Shown in pieces: positions 63,642 through 64,000 of a stretch of DNA of 64,000 nucleotides. How positions within the stretch are numbered: the stretch's first letter is position 1; each line of letters begins with the position of its first letter. Under the pieces are notes generated by a model. The model was not told where the DNA came from. It ran no database searches and was given only the letters and a program-made list of their open reading frames with translations. The position numbers and the translations under genes were made by a program. The DNA lies in the NCBI GenBank assembly GCA_021824175.1, contig JAKALP010000019.1:1-64000 (forward strand). The letters are read 5' to 3'. This DNA comes from Deltaproteobacteria bacterium (GTDB lineage Bacteria > Desulfobacterota > Desulfobacteria > Desulfobacterales > Desulfosarcinaceae).

Positions 63642-63959
63642 TCAGTCCGCTGCATATTGATTGGTGATGATTTCGATCAGGCTTTCGACGGGCTCGGTGC
63701 TTTTCTTATTGCCGAAGCCGTGGCGTTTGCTGCGGCTTGAAATTGCGACAGTTGCACGAATGTTGGGTCTAATAATATGAATGCCACTTTGCCCCTGGTG
63801 GTTCGGATGTAAGGTTGCCCCAATAAAGTAAGGTGTCCCTGGAATCACGGTGGCGGCCACAATGCTCGCGCCCAGGCTGGTGAGCTGCCGGCGCTGGATA
63901 GCGGCGGTGGTGGCGCAGCCGCCTCCAAGGGTAAAGACGCGCTGGTGGTTTGCTGCCAC
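63642..63959 (-). CDS. Possible protein or fragment of unknown function
   Basis: A 105-codon frame opening with GTG at 63959, after an in-frame TGA four codons earlier. It reads IPGTPYFIGATLHPNHQGQS and HIIRPNIRATVAISSRSKR but matches no family I know, and has no clear ribosome binding site. Overlapping frames are also open over part of this stretch. It may be the 3' part of a gene decayed by frameshift. Its neighbourhood includes the 16-bp inverted repeat. Confidence 0.3.
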   Translation of the reverse strand: MAANHQRVFTLGGGCATTAAIQRRQLTSLGASIVAATVIPGTPYFIGATLHPNHQGQSGIHIIRPNIRATVAISSRSKRHGFGNKKSTEPVESLIEIITNQYAAD

Positions 63960-64000
63960 AACTGGCTTTCATTTCTAAATCGAAACTACCGATGTCGGCA

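Overview
The window looks like a chromosomal segment of a Desulfobacterota (formerly Deltaproteobacteria) sulfate-reducer-like anaerobe, probably close to the Desulfosarcina/Desulfobacter lineages. The basis is inference from gene content: an HdrA fragment beside a hydrogenase maturation protease, a proton-pumping pyrophosphatase, a CarD regulator, the ispE / tRNA-Gln / prs / rplY / pth order, an acetate kinase / FabI / DUF3141 / fused hydratase-Pta operon, NtrC-type regulators, and intergenic repeat styles typical of these genomes. No ribosomal RNA, CRISPR array or intact insertion sequence was seen.

Layout. 0-3 kb: a lipoprotein gene with fibronectin-like repeats that is interrupted and truncated, converging on a truncated HTH-HdrA fusion gene and a hydrogenase maturation protease. 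3-5 kb: a gene of unknown function behind a TetR regulator that seems to have a leaderless promoter. 5-14 kb: minus-strand housekeeping genes (rluD, carD-like, hppA, pth, rplY, prs, tRNA-Gln, ispE, a DUF1844 gene, serA). 14-17 kb: a prenyltransferase-fold protein, a hexapeptide acyltransferase and a membrane sensor with a Cys-rich tail. 17-21 kb: two tandem copies of a PstS-like plus porin module, each with a related leader and a terminator, then a chemoreceptor. 23-25 kb: repeats, an Omp85 remnant and an outer-membrane barrel. 25-31.6 kb: ackA, fabI, DUF3141 and maoC-pta, then a GNAT gene.

32-38.5 kb: secreted CocE/NonD hydrolase, ettA, a beta-hydroxyacid dehydrogenase and a YdjM-like membrane protein. 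38.9-44.5 kb: a TraB-family protein divergent from a NorQ/NorD-type ATPase plus VWA pair, with a Phd/ParE toxin-antitoxin module between the two partners. 44.8-51 kb: beta-propeller lipoprotein, Hpt protein, eukaryote-type HisA, OmpA lipoprotein, alr and ald. 51.7-58 kb: groESL, an amidase overlapping a MamK-like actin, and a large protein of unknown function. 58.4-61.2 kb: a histidine kinase and NtrC-family regulator pair. 61.6-63.4 kb: a RES/Xre toxin-antitoxin module lying between the full regulator gene and a second, truncated copy of its 3' end.

The strongest leads are the MamK-like actin translationally coupled to a cell-wall amidase without any other magnetosome gene in view; the HdrA fragment whose reading frame stops at a TGA where the family has Cys or selenocysteine; the RES/Xre module bracketed by a 3'-end duplication and carrying four regularly spaced operator-like boxes; the toxin-antitoxin pair inside the NorQ/NorD unit; the duplicated PstS-like/porin modules with a shared leader; and several families of short intergenic repeats, many of which begin within a few bases of stop codons. 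All functions are read from sequence patterns and memory of families; no database search was run.
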